Assembly: GCA_021795795.1 (NCBI GenBank)
Contig: JAJYPA010000525.1
Location: 1-5,719, forward strand
From: Pseudomonadota bacterium
GTDB lineage: Bacteria > Pseudomonadota > Gammaproteobacteria > Halothiobacillales > Halothiobacillaceae
Length of the DNA stretch: 5,719 nt
Direction of reading: 5' to 3'
Positions 5,214 through 5,719 of the stretch are shown in pieces. Both the position numbers and the translations under genes were made by a program. How positions within the stretch are numbered: the first letter of the stretch is position 1; each line of letters opens with the position of its first letter. The notes below the pieces were generated by a model. The model was given only the letters and a program-made list of their open reading frames with translations. It made no database searches and was not told the origin of the DNA.

Positions 5214-5719
5214 TCAGAAAAAATCATCGTCGATATAATCTTCCGATGCCAATTCCCGTCGCGCTGTCTTGATCCAGCGTTTAAGGTAGGCAGGTTGCGA
5301 AAGTCTTTTCATCTCCTGCCGTAGCCCGCTAATATCCTGTCGGGCTGTCTGAATGGTTTCGTGAAGATCCCGCGACAAGGCATGTGGCGAGTATATCGCA
5401 AAAATGGGTATCCCGAGACTGCCGGCCAGATGCTGCTGGAGTGCCTGCATTTTACCTTTTAAAGTTGCCAGATGTTCCTTGAGAGCCTGGTTGTACTTTT
5501 TCAAATGCGCGTCGCCCAGCTGATGGACGACTTGCGCGTCCATCAGGCCCAATTCGTGCTGGAGCGCCAGCAGTTGCAAGAGATCATTTTCCCCATAGGC
5601 CTGATTGATCCGCTGCATCAGCGCCGTTTTCTGGGCACGTATGACCGGATCTGTCTCCCGGTCAGGATGTACGGCGCTGACCAGGCGCCGATAGATGCCC
5701 TGCAGAGCATGGCGGATCT
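5214..5719 (-). CDS. J-domain (DnaJ-like) co-chaperone, C-terminal part (cut by window end)
   Basis: The minus-strand frame is open from the window end to a TGA at 5216-5214, giving 167 complete residues. The first visible ones contain the J-domain core YRRLVSAVHPDRETDP with its HPD tripeptide, followed by ALMQRINQAY. That motif stimulates the ATPase of a DnaK/Hsp70 partner. The rest is a charged, mostly helical region rich in Gln, Leu and Lys, likely a coiled coil, with an acidic end (EDYIDDDFF). There is no Gly/Phe-rich linker, zinc-finger or DnaJ C-terminal substrate domain, so this is a small specialised J-protein and not DnaJ itself. The internal ATG at 5618 is not the start, because the J-domain lies upstream of it. 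The gene has a more GC-rich composition than the endonuclease next to it and is probably chromosomal backbone or the right edge of the island. Confidence 0.8.
   Translation of the reverse strand, partial: IRHALQGIYRRLVSAVHPDRETDPVIRAQKTALMQRINQAYGENDLLQLLALQHELGLMDAQVVHQLGDAHLKKYNQALKEHLATLKGKMQALQQHLAGSLGIPIFAIYSPHALSRDLHETIQTARQDISGLRQEMKRLSQPAYLKRWIKTARRELASEDYIDDDFF

Overview
The window looks like a small defence island between two ordinary bacterial gene ends, probably from a beta- or gammaproteobacterium. That placement is an inference: the left edge carries the C-terminus of a HigA-type antitoxin, and the right edge carries a J-domain (DnaJ-like) protein of a kind common in proteobacteria. 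The flanking J-domain gene looks more GC-rich by eye than the interior, especially the AT-richer endonuclease gene. No integrase, insertion sequence, tRNA or CRISPR array is visible.

Layout. 1-105: C-terminal 34 residues of a HigA-like antitoxin (+). 106-370: a non-coding stretch with weak hairpins, a palindromic dyad and a 28-codon leader ORF with a strong Shine-Dalgarno sequence. 371-3850 (+): a compact cluster of a PLD-like protein (268 aa), a 41-codon ORF that overlaps both neighbours, and an 853-aa AAA_13/RloC-like ABC ATPase with a CxxC hook and a putative HEPN/anticodon-nuclease tail. 3851-3948: a convergent gap with a large imperfect inverted repeat. 3949-5016 (-): a 355-aa Mrr-like PD-(D/E)XK endonuclease. 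It is preceded by a 21-codon hydrophobic leader ORF whose stop codon overlaps its start (TAATG). 5214-5719 (-): the J-domain protein, cut by the window end.

How they may work together. The plus-strand genes look like one translationally coupled unit. An ATPase with a hook-type coiled coil would sense or clamp nucleic acid, and it either carries its own RNase tail or drives the PLD-like partner. This resembles the logic of RloC/PrrC, but the PLD partner and tiny middle ORF do not match any system I can name with confidence. The convergent endonuclease has no methyltransferase partner here, which suggests either a modification-dependent (type IV-like) enzyme or an effector using another form of self/non-self discrimination. 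In both units the first nuclease-like gene lacks a good Shine-Dalgarno sequence of its own and follows a short leader ORF that has one.
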